Positions 63,745 to 64,000 of a DNA stretch of 64,000 nucleotides are shown in pieces. This DNA is from Paenibacillus sp. USDA918EY (GTDB taxonomy: Bacteria > Bacillota > Bacilli > Paenibacillales > Paenibacillaceae), in the NCBI RefSeq assembly GCF_009870825.1, contig NZ_WTWY01000001.1, positions 558,001 through 622,000 of the forward strand. The letters are read 5' to 3'. Made by a program: the position numbers and the translations under genes. A model generated the notes under the pieces. It made no database searches and had not been told where the DNA came from. It saw nothing but the letters and a program-made list of their open reading frames with translations. Position 1 is the stretch's first letter; the number at the start of each line of letters is the position of its first letter.

Positions 63745-64000
63745 CTAATCTTCCCATACGTTTTGAAGAGGAAGTCCCCGTTCTGTCCGCGCCAAGTCCA
63801 CAACACGCTGGATAAAGGCGGTTTTTGCCCGCGTATAACCGTCCGGGTCTGAATGATATTGTTCAGCCAACGTCCGTTTTAGTTCTCCATACTCCTTGAC
63901 GAATTCAGGATGGGCCCGAAGGTAGTCGCGAAACAGCAGCTCATTTCTTTCGTAAAATCCTTCAAGGGGGAAGATGTGCAAATGATGCGTACGCGCTCCT
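63745..64000 (-). CDS. GrpB-family protein, N-terminal part beyond the window
   Basis: The last 84 codons, in open frame up to the window edge (GARTHHLHIFPLEG... to ...RGLPLQNVWED). The LLFRDYLRAHPE block, the HIF strand and the YTRAKTAFI helix are typical of the GrpB (UPF0157) nucleotidyltransferase-like family, about 170-190 residues long in full. The biochemical role of the family is not settled. A remnant of a paralogue lies at 15091-15150. Confidence 0.85.
   Translation of the reverse strand, partial: GARTHHLHIFPLEGFYERNELLFRDYLRAHPEFVKEYGELKRTLAEQYHSDPDGYTRAKTAFIQRVVDLARTERGLPLQNVWED

Overview
This is a stretch of Bacillota chromosome, most likely from Paenibacillus or a close relative such as Cohnella. 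Evidence: moderately high GC, strong AGGAGG-type ribosome binding sites, frequent TTG and GTG starts, YesM/YesN two-component pairs next to LplA/LplB/YtcP-type sugar importers, and Bacillus XynC-like and Paenibacillus-like xylanases. No tRNA, rRNA, CRISPR array, transposase or prophage gene was found. Most of the window is one accessory region for breaking down, importing and sensing decorated xylan (arabinoxylan or glucuronoarabinoxylan).

Layout. 1-9.9 kb: a cut-off YesM kinase, its YesN regulator, a three-gene sugar importer (binding lipoprotein plus two permeases), then GH51 arabinofuranosidase and a GH2 enzyme. 10.1-12.6 kb: secreted multidomain GH43. 12.7-15.1 kb: unrelated housekeeping-type genes (TetR regulator with probable operators, ketopantoate-reductase-like protein, RibD/DHFR-like protein) and a small gene remnant. 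15.4-25.9 kb: GH95, carboxylesterase, two AraC regulators, an orphan sugar-binding lipoprotein, a TIM-barrel isomerase and secreted GH30 glucuronoxylanase XynC. 26.2-32.8 kb: a binding lipoprotein, kinase and regulator with no permeases, then cytoplasmic GH43-CBM6. 33.2-38.7 kb: a MacB/Lol-type ABC system with two ATPases, unrelated to sugar import. 39.0-41.7 kb: secreted CBM22-GH10-CBM9-CBM9 xylanase. 41.9-55.8 kb: an orphan regulator with a degenerate receiver, diverging from a sugar-binding lipoprotein and an eight-gene operon. 55.9-63.5 kb: an AraC pseudogene, two GH43 genes (one frameshifted at its 5' end), a cytoplasmic GH10, an SGNH hydrolase and a CE1-type esterase. The window ends inside a GrpB-family gene.

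How it fits together (inference from families and order). Secreted GH10 and GH30 xylanases cut the polymer. Binding proteins and permeases import the oligosaccharides. Cytoplasmic GH10, GH43, GH51, GH2 and GH95 enzymes and esterases finish the breakdown. No importer ATPase is encoded here, so the permeases probably use a shared MsmX-type ATPase encoded elsewhere. At least seven regulators of YesN or AraC type (one now a pseudogene) and several CcpA-like sites suggest layered induction and carbon catabolite control.

The least conventional part is the 44.5-55.8 kb operon. It encodes a binding protein fused to two carbohydrate-binding-like domains, two separate permease pairs, a membrane-anchored NHL/TPR protein, a YIP1-family membrane protein and a very large lipoprotein resembling the DUF5696 family. 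It looks like a composite import or surface-sensing machine and is the best candidate for an undescribed system here.
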